Under the pieces are notes generated by a model, which was not told the origin of the DNA, searched no databases, and saw nothing but the letters and a program-made list of their open reading frames with translations. A stretch of DNA of 39,665 bases, from positions 1-39,665 of the forward strand of contig CBEUVQ010000021.1 in assembly GCA_965546615.1 (NCBI GenBank). Reading direction: 5' to 3'. This stretch comes from CBEUVQ01 sp965546615. GTDB taxonomy: Bacteria; Bacillota; Desulfotomaculia; Desulfotomaculales; Desulfohalotomaculaceae. This document shows, in pieces, positions 1 through 7,187 of the stretch. A program made the position numbers and the translations under genes. How positions within the stretch are numbered: position 1 is the first letter of the stretch; each line of letters begins with the position of its first letter.

Positions 1-358
1 CGGTACCGACAGCTAAAATACCTTTGACACCAAAGCTCATCAATGCCGGTGTAATGATAAATCCTCCGCCGGCACCGATACAACCTGTAATCAACCCGGC
101 ACAAAGGCCAACCAAAATTGATCCGTAAAATATTTTAGGTGTAAAGAAAGCCGGTGCATAGGCTGATTTACCACCTAAAGATTCAGGCAGCATTGAGGCT
201 GCATGAGCTAATGCCGGTAAAATAATCGGTAAGCAGATTACCAGCAGCAATATCAGCCTCTTCTTATTGCGCAGGATATTCATCGAATTCTCATATTCCC
301 ATTGGGCAAAAGATTTCGATGCCTGCAAGAGAGCTAAATAAACTCCTCTCCCGCTCAT
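1..358 (-). CDS. TauE/SafE family anion permease, N-terminal part (runs off window)
   Basis: Only the first 119 codons are present; the gene continues beyond base 1. The ATG at 358 is preceded by AAAGGGGG at good distance. The protein starts with about 40 residues of polar/basic sequence, then a hydrophobic segment (LILLLVICLPIILPALAHA, a membrane anchor or signal), then a Gly-rich membrane stretch GLCAGLITGCIGAGGGFIITP. That stretch is typical of the first helix of TauE/SafE (sulfite/sulfonate/organoanion exporter) proteins, where the GxGGG motif is conserved. The substrate cannot be told. The family call rests on this one motif and the hydrophobicity pattern; the rest of the protein is not visible. 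Confidence 0.75.
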   Translation of the reverse strand, partial: MSGRGVYLALLQASKSFAQWEYENSMNILRNKKRLILLLVICLPIILPALAHAASMLPESLGGKSAYAPAFFTPKIFYGSILVGLCAGLITGCIGAGGGFIITPALMSFGVKGILAVGT

Positions 359-486
359 AGGTAAACCCCCTTTGAACTTTTAATAATGCGCTTAGATACA
401 AGTGCAGTAAGCTAACTTAAATACCTATCCCGACTGTTTAACAGTGCAGTTTTCCTTCCCCCTTTCGGTGGTTTTTACATTTAAAT

Positions 487-523
487 AAAAAGTGCACCCT
501 TCGTCATCGAAGCGTGCACTTTC
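487..523 (-). terminator. Intrinsic terminator of the first ArpU-like gene
   Basis: Read on the minus strand, AAAGTGCA..CTTCG, loop, CGAAG..TGCACTTT forms a long hairpin with one internal mismatch region, ending in TTTTTATTTAA. It lies directly behind the stop of the gene ending at 523. Confidence 0.8.
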
Positions 524-894
524 TATTCACTTAAATCCGGCGGTATTTTTAACAGATTTCTTAAACTGATTAATAACTTGTTCATCGCATTATTTCTGAT
601 GCGAAATCCGTTTTGAACACTACAGCCAATCCGCTTTGCCGTTTCACTCATTGAAAGTTCCTCAATATAGCGGAGCCTAATAAATTTTCGCTCATCTTCA
701 CTTAATATTCTCATTGCTTCATCTATTGAGATGATAATTGTTTTATAGATATTTAACTGATCTTTCAAATAACCACTGTGTTTATCGGTTAAAATTTCAT
801 CCAAAGATTGTTGAATATTTTTTATACCAATGAGATATATTTTGTAATTGTTTAAGTGTTTAATAATGATATTAATTTGTTCTTTTTTCCTCAT
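523..894 (-). CDS. ArpU-like / sigma-70 region 4-like HTH protein (paralogue 1)
   Basis: Small (123 aa) basic DNA-binding protein. The C-terminal half carries the pattern LSEDERKFIRLRYIEELSMSETAKRIG followed by a recognition helix and NKLLISLRNLL, which matches the sigma-70 region 4-like HTH found in ArpU-type phage late regulators. I place the start at the ATG at 894, not the upstream ATG at 966: the internal start has a CGGGGGC Shine-Dalgarno and aligns with the start of the neighbouring paralogue at 1272-1733, while the 966 start has none. The two genes share a 40-base identical segment coding GIKNIQQSLDEIL. No other phage genes are next to it, so it may be a prophage remnant or a domesticated regulator. 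Function is inferred from fold only. Confidence 0.6.
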   Translation of the reverse strand: MRKKEQINIIIKHLNNYKIYLIGIKNIQQSLDEILTDKHSGYLKDQLNIYKTIIISIDEAMRILSEDERKFIRLRYIEELSMSETAKRIGCSVQNGFRIRNNAMNKLLISLRNLLKIPPDLSE

Positions 895-1223
895 CAGCGC
901 GCCCCCGTTCAATTGATTTTGGCTTGTGCTCCCTTTATTAAAGGGGGCATTTGTGTTTTTCATCACAAAAGTTGATATAAAAAAATACCCTCGCAGCTGA
1001 GAGCGTTTTTGCTTTGCTCATTTATTCTTTGATAGCATATTACCTTATTTTTAAAGAAAAAACTTACACTATTCCTACACAAAAAATAAACGAACACTAT
1101 ATTAAAAAATAAAGCCAAACTATACAAAAAATATTTCGAAATTAAACTAAAACTTCACCCAAAATATTGTAAAAAATACACCAAACCTCTACCGCAGCTC
1201 TACCAAATATTTATCTCCTTCTG
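895..1223. other. AT-rich intergenic gap without a recognised gene
   Basis: The stretch between the two ArpU-like genes is strongly A/T-rich. The plus strand between about 1060 and 1190 is mostly A, C and T. I see no convincing ORF, RNA gene or repeat here; it must hold the promoter of the gene at 523-894, but no clear -35/-10 pair stands out. Confidence 0.5.
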
Positions 1224-1267
1224 AAAATAATAAAGCACCCTGCTTAAGCAGGGTGCTTTATTATTTT
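1224..1267. terminator. Perfect 44-base palindrome, bidirectional terminator
   Basis: The arms 1224-1245 and 1246-1267 are exact reverse complements (AAAATAATAAAGCACCCTGC and its complement around TTAA). The GC-rich core flanked by A/T tracts gives a U-rich tail in both directions. It sits right behind the stop of the gene at 1272-1733. Confidence 0.85.
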
Positions 1268-1271
1268 GAAG

Positions 1272-1733
1272 TTAGTGAAAATCTATTGTTATCTCGATCA
1301 GGTTTCTTAGACTGATCAATAATTTGTCCATCGCTTGAGTTCTTATTTTAAAGCAGTTTTGCACGCTGTACCCCAGTTCCTGAGCAGTCTTTTCTATCGA
1401 ATAGTTGTCAAAATAGCGGCACTTAATAAACTTTTGTTCATCCTCGCTTAGTGCAGCAATCGCTTCATCTATTGAAGATACAATGGTTCTGTAAATACTC
1501 AGCTGCTCCTGTAAATACACGGCTTTATCTCCGGAAACTTTATATATTGCTGTGCTTTCCGTTGAACTGCCACCCGAGTAAGCTCCAGCCGATCCTTCTT
1601 TCCAGTCATAATTTGTAGTGATATTTGGTAAAATTTCATCCAAAGATTGTTGAATATTTTTTATACCAACTTTATACGTCTTATAATTTTTTAAGTGGGT
1701 TTTGATGATTTCAACATGTTTCTTTTTATTCAT
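1272..1733 (-). CDS. ArpU-like / sigma-70 region 4-like HTH protein (paralogue 2)
   Basis: 153 aa paralogue of the gene at 523-894, with the same architecture: basic N-terminal helix (IIKTHLKNYKTYKVGIKNIQQSLDEIL), middle coiled helix (EQLSIYRTIVSSIDEAI) and C-terminal sigma-region-4-like HTH (LSEDEQKFIKCRYFDNYS...AQELGYS). It differs by an extra segment of roughly 30 residues after the N-terminal helix, rich in Gly, Ser and Thr (EGSAGAYSGGSSTES). The start ATG at 1733 has GGGAGGG upstream. Probably a phage-derived transcription regulator; no target is evident in the window. The long identical DNA stretch shared with its neighbour indicates a recent duplication or gene conversion. Confidence 0.6.
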   Translation of the reverse strand: MNKKKHVEIIKTHLKNYKTYKVGIKNIQQSLDEILPNITTNYDWKEGSAGAYSGGSSTESTAIYKVSGDKAVYLQEQLSIYRTIVSSIDEAIAALSEDEQKFIKCRYFDNYSIEKTAQELGYSVQNCFKIRTQAMDKLLISLRNLIEITIDFH

Positions 1734-2120
1734 GTTGAACCCTCCCTATCCAAGTTTACCTACCGGCAATAAGGTGCTTTAAAATGGTTAATTTTATAAA
1801 CATCTGCAATTACAGGCTGCCAATTTCCAAATAGACGAAAGAAAAAGGTGCTTTAAAAATAATTTCTGTTTTTAAACGGTTAATAAATCATTCGAAAATA
1901 ATCTCCTCCTCTCCTCGCAAGGCAAAAGTTTGTGCATAATATCACAAGATTTCGCCTAAAAGCTTACTAATATTCAACTAACTAATAACATGGTATTGTT
2001 AGAAGAATATCAAAATATGATTTTTAATTATTATACACCTCTCTATTTAGCTATGACAATATTTTTTTCACTGCTAAAAATTATCACCGCCGTTTTGTCC
2101 GGAAAAACACTGTTTAAGAC
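1734..2120. other. Intergenic gap with two copies of a 14-base motif
   Basis: No believable gene is seen. AAGGTGCTTTAAAA occurs at 1771-1784 and 1845-1858, and its core GGTGCTTTA recurs in the terminator palindrome at 1224-1267. The gap must hold the promoter for the gene at 1272-1733. Confidence 0.4.
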
Positions 2121-2149
2121 AAAAAAGCGCGAGGATTACTCACGCTTTT
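2121..2149 (-). terminator. Terminator of the tungsten/molybdopterin operon
   Basis: On the minus strand AAAAGCGTGAG - TAATC - CTCGCGCTTTT forms an 11-bp stem with one G-U pair, ending in six T. The hairpin overlaps the stop codon of the MoeB-like gene (2136-2138) and closes the nine-gene operon. Confidence 0.85.
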
Positions 2150-2903
2150 CTCCGCAGACCGGGCAGTGCTTATCTTGTTTTACTTCTATCTGGTCACACT
2201 GCATAGTAAACAAATCTATTGTAAACATTCTTCCTACCAACGGCTCGCCAATGCCCAGCAGCACTTTAACTGCCTCGGATGCTTCGATGCAGCCTATCAT
2301 ACCGGCAACGGCACCCAAGATACCCAGCTCAGAAGTGGTTGGCGCGTCAGCCGGGGGAGCATCCCTAAAAATGCAGCTAAAGCAGGGGCCTTGTCCCGGA
2401 ATAAATGTCATCGCTTGTCCTTGATAGGCCAGCACCCCGCCATAGATAAAAGGCTTAGACTGCTGTACACAAACTTGGTTAACAATTTGCCTGGTGGCAA
2501 AGTTATCTGCAGCATCTATCACCAGTTGGTAATCTTTAATAATTTCTGCGGCATTTTTTTCAGTCAGCCGTCGGTGATATGTAACTACCTTGACATCCGG
2601 GTTTAATGCCGTTAACTTTTCCTGCGCCGATGCAGCTTTAGGACGACCAATATCATGAATATTGTGCAGCACTTGACGCTGTAAATTTGATAAATCCACA
2701 GTATCTGAATCTATCACGCCAACGGTGCCAACCCCGGCAGCAGCAAGATAGAACAAAACAGGAGAACCCAGCCCCCCGGCACCGGTCACTAATACTTTCG
2801 ACTGCAGCAGCTTTTGCTGCCCTTCCGTGCCGAAATCATTAAGCAGGATGTTTCGTTGATAATGAATAAGCTGTTGTTTGGTTAAACCGTTCAAAGCTAT
2901 CAC
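2136..2903 (-). CDS. moeB: MoeB/ThiF/HesA-family adenylyltransferase
   Basis: 255 aa E1-like enzyme. The ATP-binding motif GAGGLGSP is near residue 42, followed by DSDTVDLSNLQRQ (nucleotide/Mg region), the D-N pair in IDAADNFATR, and Zn-binding cysteines in CFSC and in the C-terminal CPVC. MoeB adenylates the C-terminal Gly of MoaD so that it can be thiocarboxylated for molybdopterin synthase. ThiF uses the same chemistry for thiazole synthesis. The gene is the last in an operon with moaA, moaC, mobB and a MoaD-like gene, which favours MoeB. The start is GTG at 2903, overlapping the mobB stop in GTGA, so the two are translationally coupled. There is no rhodanese domain, so sulfur must come from another protein. 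Confidence 0.85.
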   Translation of the reverse strand: MIALNGLTKQQLIHYQRNILLNDFGTEGQQKLLQSKVLVTGAGGLGSPVLFYLAAAGVGTVGVIDSDTVDLSNLQRQVLHNIHDIGRPKAASAQEKLTALNPDVKVVTYHRRLTEKNAAEIIKDYQLVIDAADNFATRQIVNQVCVQQSKPFIYGGVLAYQGQAMTFIPGQGPCFSCIFRDAPPADAPTTSELGILGAVAGMIGCIEASEAVKVLLGIGEPLVGRMFTIDLFTMQCDQIEVKQDKHCPVCGEKRE

Positions 2904-3391
2904 CTCAGGTACTTTTGTTCAATTAAATCAGCAGCGCCTGCTGCATCGTTCCAATCAAACACCGGCACCGAACGGTTTAATTTTACGTCGCTGACCACCG
3001 CAATCACTTGTTCCGGATGACAGGCAGCACCTTCAGACACCCCTTGGCGAAAAATTTCTATTTTCGGGGTATTCTCCTGTTTAAACCCTTCGGTAATAAT
3101 GATATCCATATCTTCAAGCAGTGGGATAAGTTCCGCAAGCGAGCACGGATGATCGGTTTTCTTTACTAAACCTATTTTTTCCGAGCCGGCAATTATCACT
3201 GCATCCGCCCCTGCTTGAGCGTGGCGGTAAGTATCCTTACCCGGTATATCCAGTTCAACAGCTTTGTGATGATGTTTAACGGTGCCTACCCGATAGCCTC
3301 GCTTTTTCAGCTCACCAATCAGTTTTTCTATAAAAGTTGTTTTTCCGGAATTTGACCAGCCAACTACAGAAATTATCGGTACACCGGGCAC
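2900..3391 (-). CDS. mobB: Molybdopterin-guanine dinucleotide biosynthesis adapter MobB
   Basis: 163 aa P-loop GTPase. The Walker A motif GWSNSGKTT lies at residues 11-19, then KHHH near residue 40 and DTYRHAQAGA in the typical MobB order, and IIITEGFK as Walker B-like strand. MobB binds GTP and assists MobA in attaching GMP to the pterin. AOR-type enzymes use a bis-pterin without nucleotide, so mobB here implies that the cell also makes a bis-MGD enzyme, for example a formate dehydrogenase, encoded elsewhere. The start is GTG at 3391 with GAAGGAGAG upstream, three bases behind the MOSC stop. Confidence 0.93.
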   Translation of the reverse strand: MPGVPIISVVGWSNSGKTTFIEKLIGELKKRGYRVGTVKHHHKAVELDIPGKDTYRHAQAGADAVIIAGSEKIGLVKKTDHPCSLAELIPLLEDMDIIITEGFKQENTPKIEIFRQGVSEGAACHPEQVIAVVSDVKLNRSVPVFDWNDAAGAADLIEQKYLR

Positions 3392-3394
3392 AGA

Positions 3395-3844
3395 TTATTT
3401 CTCTCCTTCAGAAATGATTTCAATACTGTCGCCAACCTTAACCGCTCCGCCATTGAGCACTTTAATAAATATGCCTTCGCGCGGCATTACACAGTCACCG
3501 GCCTGCTGGCGAATAGCACAACCGTGGTGGCATTCCTTACCTATTTGAGTTACTTCACCGACTGCTTCCGCCCCAATTTTCAGTTTCGTGCCAATCGGCA
3601 GAGAAACTAAATCAATGTTTTCGGTAGTAATATTTTCAGCAAAATCTCCCGGACCTACATCCAAGCCCATTTTGCGCATTTTTTCAATGCTTTCTATTGC
3701 CAGCAGGCTTACCTGGCGGTGCCAGGGACCACCGTGAGCATCCCCTTCCAGACCAAAATCAACCACTAGGTTTCCGCTGCCAACATTTTTTTTGCGCATT
3801 CCTTTCTCCGGGCTGGTACATACTGCAATTACTGATCCTGCCAT
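3395..3844 (-). CDS. MOSC domain protein (molybdenum cofactor associated)
   Basis: 149 aa stand-alone MOSC domain. Visible features are DFGLEGDAHGGPWHRQVSLL, GDFAENITTE, PIGTKLKIG and the Cys-containing GKECHHGCAI that typifies these proteins. MOSC domains handle sulfur or the cofactor at late steps of Moco maturation; short bacterial members in moa operons are often found next to or fused with MogA. No MogA domain is present here. The start ATG at 3844 overlaps the end of moaC by 16 bases, so translation is coupled. The exact reaction is not known for this subfamily. Confidence 0.88.
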   Translation of the reverse strand: MAGSVIAVCTSPEKGMRKKNVGSGNLVVDFGLEGDAHGGPWHRQVSLLAIESIEKMRKMGLDVGPGDFAENITTENIDLVSLPIGTKLKIGAEAVGEVTQIGKECHHGCAIRQQAGDCVMPREGIFIKVLNGGAVKVGDSIEIISEGEK

Positions 3845-4326
3845 GGTTGTTCTCCCTCCCGTGTGAATTCACCGCTTTTACCACCGGTTTTTTTGATTAA
3901 ACGAATGTTATTGATTATCATACCTTTGTCCACTGCTTTACACATATCGTAGATGGTCAATGCCGTTACATTAACTGCTGTCAGCGCTTCCATCTCTACC
4001 CCGGTTTTGCCGGTAGTGCGCACACTTACTTCAATCTCTACCTTGTTAGGATGAACAATTTTAAAATCAACATCGACACCGGTAATGCCAATGGGATGCG
4101 CCATCGGTATCAAGCGGGGAGTTTCCTTAGCAGCCATAATGCCGGCCACCCGTGCCACGCCCAGCACATCACCTTTTGCCATTCTTCCTTTTTCAATCAG
4201 TGCCAACGTTTCCGGGTTCATCAGCACCTCTCCCCTGGCTACCGCTTCGCGCTTTGTTTCTGCTTTCATTCCAACTTCAACCATGCGCGCCCGGCCATGG
4301 GCATCAAAGTGAGTCATTTTACTCAT
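3829..4326 (-). CDS. moaC: Cyclic pyranopterin monophosphate synthase MoaC
   Basis: 165 aa, normal length. MoaC converts the 3',8-cyclo-GTP made by MoaA into cyclic pyranopterin monophosphate. Family motifs present: IPMAHPI with the active-site His, GKTGVEMEALTA, and DMCKAVDKGM with the catalytic Asp and Lys. The residue just before the His is usually Cys in homologues such as E. coli MoaC but is Ala here; the catalytic residues are kept, so activity is expected. It lies 8 bases behind moaA and overlaps the MOSC gene. Confidence 0.96.
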   Translation of the reverse strand: MSKMTHFDAHGRARMVEVGMKAETKREAVARGEVLMNPETLALIEKGRMAKGDVLGVARVAGIMAAKETPRLIPMAHPIGITGVDVDFKIVHPNKVEIEVSVRTTGKTGVEMEALTAVNVTALTIYDMCKAVDKGMIINNIRLIKKTGGKSGEFTREGEQPWQDQ

Positions 4327-4334
4327 AAGCTTAC

Positions 4335-5312
4335 CTAACCTCCGATTTGCGACATAACCCTTTGTCCCTGCCAGCCGTTGTCCATATGATGGCGGTCAGG
4401 CTTTATTTTAATTGCTTCAATAAATATTTTTGCCAGTTCTTCCTTGTCGGCACCGCTGCGCAGTGCAGATTTTATATCCACTTCACGTTTATCAAATAAG
4501 CACGGGCGCAGCCCGCCGTTTGCCGTTAGACGCAGTCGATTGCATTTACCGCAAAAATGATCACTCATTGCGGTAATGAAACCAATTGTTCCCGGCGCAC
4601 TCCCTAAGCGATAATACTTTGCCGGCCCGCTGCCGATTAAATCATATTCCGGCTGCAGGCTGCCCAGTTTTTCTTGAATAATGCTTTTAATTTCTTCGGC
4701 AGGCACGTAACGATCTCCTGCCCAAGGGCTGGATGTACCAATAGGCATCAATTCAATAAAGCGCACATGCACCGGAGCTTCGGTTGTCCATTTAGCAAAG
4801 TTTACAACCTCATCCAAATTAACTCCGCGCACCACTACAGTGTTTATTTTTACCGGATCAAACTGCAGTCTTAACGCTTCATCAATCCCCTGCAGCACCC
4901 GATTTAAATGGCCGTTGCGGGTAATTTTATGAAACCGCTTCGGCACCATGCTGTCTAAGCTGATATTTACCCGTTTTAACCCGGCTTCTTTTAAATCGGC
5001 TACCATTTCTTTCAGCAAAACGCCGTTGGTGGTAAGGGAAATGTCAGTTATTTGCGGCAGTGAGTTTATTTTTCTGATCAGCTCAACCAAACCAAGCCGC
5101 ACCAACGGCTCACCACCGGTTAAACGTACTTTGCGGATCCCAATCATTGCGGCAGCTTCTACAACCTGATATATTTCCTCCAGTGTCAATATATCCTCAT
5201 GTTTCATTAACTGCACACCTTCTTCCGGCATACAGTATACACAGCGTAGGTTGCAGCGATCGGTAACTGATATTCTTAAATAGTTAATATCGCGCTTAAA
5301 CCCATCCTGCAT
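4335..5312 (-). CDS. moaA: GTP 3',8-cyclase MoaA (radical SAM)
   Basis: 325 aa. Radical SAM cluster motif TDRCNLRCVYC near residues 17-27, SAM-binding LTGGEPLVR, then the C-terminal second cluster CGKCNRLRLTANGGLRPC, and the very C-terminal Gly-Gly required for catalysis (RVMSQIGG). MoaA opens molybdopterin synthesis by cyclising GTP. The gene follows tupC by 30 bases and is followed by moaC, so tungstate uptake and pterin synthesis share one transcript. The ATG at 5312 has AAAGGAAG at a rather long spacing. Confidence 0.97.
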   Translation of the reverse strand: MQDGFKRDINYLRISVTDRCNLRCVYCMPEEGVQLMKHEDILTLEEIYQVVEAAAMIGIRKVRLTGGEPLVRLGLVELIRKINSLPQITDISLTTNGVLLKEMVADLKEAGLKRVNISLDSMVPKRFHKITRNGHLNRVLQGIDEALRLQFDPVKINTVVVRGVNLDEVVNFAKWTTEAPVHVRFIELMPIGTSSPWAGDRYVPAEEIKSIIQEKLGSLQPEYDLIGSGPAKYYRLGSAPGTIGFITAMSDHFCGKCNRLRLTANGGLRPCLFDKREVDIKSALRSGADKEELAKIFIEAIKIKPDRHHMDNGWQGQRVMSQIGG

Positions 5313-5342
5313 ATTGTCACCCGCTTCCTTTGATAATTATAA

Positions 5343-6077
5343 TCATCCGGTTATTTTATCATTAATATAAGAAACTTTTTGTTCCTGATACAGCTTACCG
5401 GCCAACACCTCATCAGGCAGTCCCTCTTGAATAATGTCGCCATTAGCCAATTCAATCACTCGGTCAGCCAATTTAGGAATCTCCCGGTAATCATGCGTAA
5501 CAAAAACCGCGGTAATGCGGTTTTCTTCTAATATTTCCCGCAAATCATCCAATAAGCTCTCCTTCGTCGGCGTGTCTAACGCGGAAAAAGGCTCGTCCAA
5601 AAAGAGCACCTGCGGATCTAATACCAATGCCCGCGCCAAGCTGACGCGTTGAGCTTCACCACCGGATAAAGTATGCACCGGTTGTTTCGCTAAGTGTAAA
5701 ATGCCCACCCGATCCAACCAGGATTTTACCAAGCGATTTATCTCGCTTTTGGGATAATTTCTTAACTGCAGTCCAACAGCGACATTCTTAAAGACAGTAG
5801 TATCTAACAGCAAAGGTTCCTGCAGTACTGCAGCCATTTTTCGTCTTACGCGCAGCTTGTCTTGGCGCCGAACAACTTGTCCACAAAAATAAACTTCACC
5901 TTTGGTGGGCTTTTGCAGCAGCGCCAGCACCTGCAGCAGAGTGCTTTTTCCTGCCCCGTTATGACCCATCAAAGCCAGCACCTCACCACGCTTAAGTTCC
6001 AGGGAAGGTACATTTAATATCATTCGCTTGGCTTTAATCATGACAACATCTTTTACTGCTAAAACAGTACCGCTCAT
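5343..6077 (-). CDS. tupC: Tungstate ABC transporter ATP-binding protein TupC
   Basis: 244 aa ABC ATPase. Walker A GHNGAGKST near residue 38, signature LSGGEAQRVSLARAL, Walker B VLFLDEPFSALD and the switch His in VFVTHDYREI are all present. It lacks the C-terminal TOBE/Mop domain expected of ModC, which fits the short TupC/WtpC type. The start ATG overlaps the tupB stop (ATGA, 6074-6077). The pairing with a TupB-like permease and an aor operon points to tungstate; molybdate or general anion import cannot be excluded from sequence alone. Confidence 0.88.
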   Translation of the reverse strand: MSGTVLAVKDVVMIKAKRMILNVPSLELKRGEVLALMGHNGAGKSTLLQVLALLQKPTKGEVYFCGQVVRRQDKLRVRRKMAAVLQEPLLLDTTVFKNVAVGLQLRNYPKSEINRLVKSWLDRVGILHLAKQPVHTLSGGEAQRVSLARALVLDPQVLFLDEPFSALDTPTKESLLDDLREILEENRITAVFVTHDYREIPKLADRVIELANGDIIQEGLPDEVLAGKLYQEQKVSYINDKITG

Positions 6078-6775
6078 TGGATAAATCTCCCCCGTTGTTG
6101 ATTGATAGTTAAAACAACAACTACAAGGTATGACAATGTCAGCAAAATAAGGCTCAGTGCAATGGCAATTTCTTCCTGCCCCTTAGATACTTCCATTACC
6201 ATGGCGGTGGTTAGTACTCTGGTCTCTTCCCGAATATTGCCACCAACCATCATCGATGCTCCCACTTCGGAAACAACGCCGCCAAAACCGGCCATAACGG
6301 CTGCCAATAATCCCAAGCGCGCTTCACGCACTAAAAGCATCATCAACTGCCACTGCGAAGCCCCAAGTGAAAGTATTTGTGTTCTGATTTTACTATTTAA
6401 CTGCTGAAAGGCGGCCACCGAGAAACCCATAACAATCGGTGAGGCAATAATTGACTGGGCAATGATAATTGCGGTTGGGGTATACAATAATTTCAGATCT
6501 CCCAGCGGGCCGTTTCTGGCCAGCAAAACAAACACCCACAAACCGACAACCACCGGTGGAAAACCCATACCCAGGTTAACCATACTCACCAATATTTTAC
6601 GACCGGGGAAGTTATGAAAAGCCAAGAGATAGCCCACCGGCACTCCTATCAAGACACTAATCAGAGTGGCGGTACACGATACTCTAAGTGTTAAAAAGGT
6701 TATTTCCAAAACTTCCTTATCACCGGATAACAGCATCAATATTGCTTCTTTAATTCCCTGTAATATCCAATCCAT
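6074..6775 (-). CDS. tupB: Tungstate ABC transporter permease TupB
   Basis: 233 aa membrane protein with several hydrophobic segments and the permease coupling loop (LSLGASQWQLMMLLVREARLGLLAAV, the EAA-type motif around residue 140). The family is the TupB/sulfate-type binding-protein-dependent permease. It is followed at once by tupC, but no binding protein gene lies in this operon; the matching TupA is encoded about 23 kb away at 29881-30771. The start ATG at 6775 has a weak GGGAG site. Confidence 0.88.
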   Translation of the reverse strand: MDWILQGIKEAILMLLSGDKEVLEITFLTLRVSCTATLISVLIGVPVGYLLAFHNFPGRKILVSMVNLGMGFPPVVVGLWVFVLLARNGPLGDLKLLYTPTAIIIAQSIIASPIVMGFSVAAFQQLNSKIRTQILSLGASQWQLMMLLVREARLGLLAAVMAGFGGVVSEVGASMMVGGNIREETRVLTTAMVMEVSKGQEEIAIALSLILLTLSYLVVVVLTINQQRGRFIQ

Positions 6776-6828
6776 AAATACTACTCCCAGATATCAGTCC
6801 TTATGTTGATTTATGCATAACGGTCGTT

Positions 6829-6859
6829 ATTAACAGACGGGCCTATCCCGCCTGTTAAT
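6829..6859 (-). other. Strong hairpin between moaD-like and tupB genes
   Basis: 13-bp stem ATTAACAGGCGGG / CCCGTCTGTTAAT with one G-U pair and a 5-base loop. No U-run follows on the minus strand, so it is more likely an mRNA processing or stabilising element, or an attenuator, than a full terminator. It could set unequal expression of the aor/moaD part and the transporter/moa part. Confidence 0.6.
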
Positions 6860-6868
6860 ATTCATTTA

Positions 6869-7108
6869 TTAGCCCCCACCTACCGGTGGAAAAAGGGCCA
6901 CTCGGTCACCGTCTTGAAACGGTTCATCAATATTGCGGTGAGTGCCGTTTACCAGAATTGAATAAACCTGCTCTTCCGGTATAACCAGCTTTTTAAGCAG
7001 TTCTCTGCCGGTAGCACCGGCTTCTATTTCTACGCTGATTGGTTTACCGTATACTGCACCTGCTACATATTTTTCTAATCCACTGTACAATCTTACTTCC
7101 AGCAGCAA
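6869..7108 (-). CDS. moaD: MoaD/ThiS-family sulfur carrier protein with GG tail
   Basis: 79 aa ubiquitin-fold sulfur carrier. It begins with the beta strand LLEVRLYSGLEKYV and ends with GDRVALFPPVGGG; the terminal Gly-Gly is the residue pair that is adenylated by MoeB and thiocarboxylated. It probably supplies sulfur to molybdopterin synthase (the large subunit MoaE is not in this window). It starts with TTG at 7108 behind AAGGTGAG. It lies 79 bases behind aor and is the only MoaD candidate here with an intact tail, since the protein at 9266-9565 lacks one. Confidence 0.85.
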   Translation of the reverse strand: MLLEVRLYSGLEKYVAGAVYGKPISVEIEAGATGRELLKKLVIPEEQVYSILVNGTHRNIDEPFQDGDRVALFPPVGGG

Positions 7109-7187
7109 GCTCTCACCTTCTATCCTTAGGTATAATTAATTCTACTCTATCCTGCATACCGCTGCCAACGTATTATTGACAAACAGC

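Noticed and set aside
1990..2424. Plus-strand ORF before and inside the MoeB-like gene
   Set aside because: Mostly antisense to a clear enzyme gene, no family pattern, no ribosome site.
6829..6859. Hairpin as an intrinsic terminator splitting the tungsten operon
   Set aside because: No U-run follows on the minus strand, and the genes on both sides belong to the same pathway; kept as a processing/attenuation candidate only.
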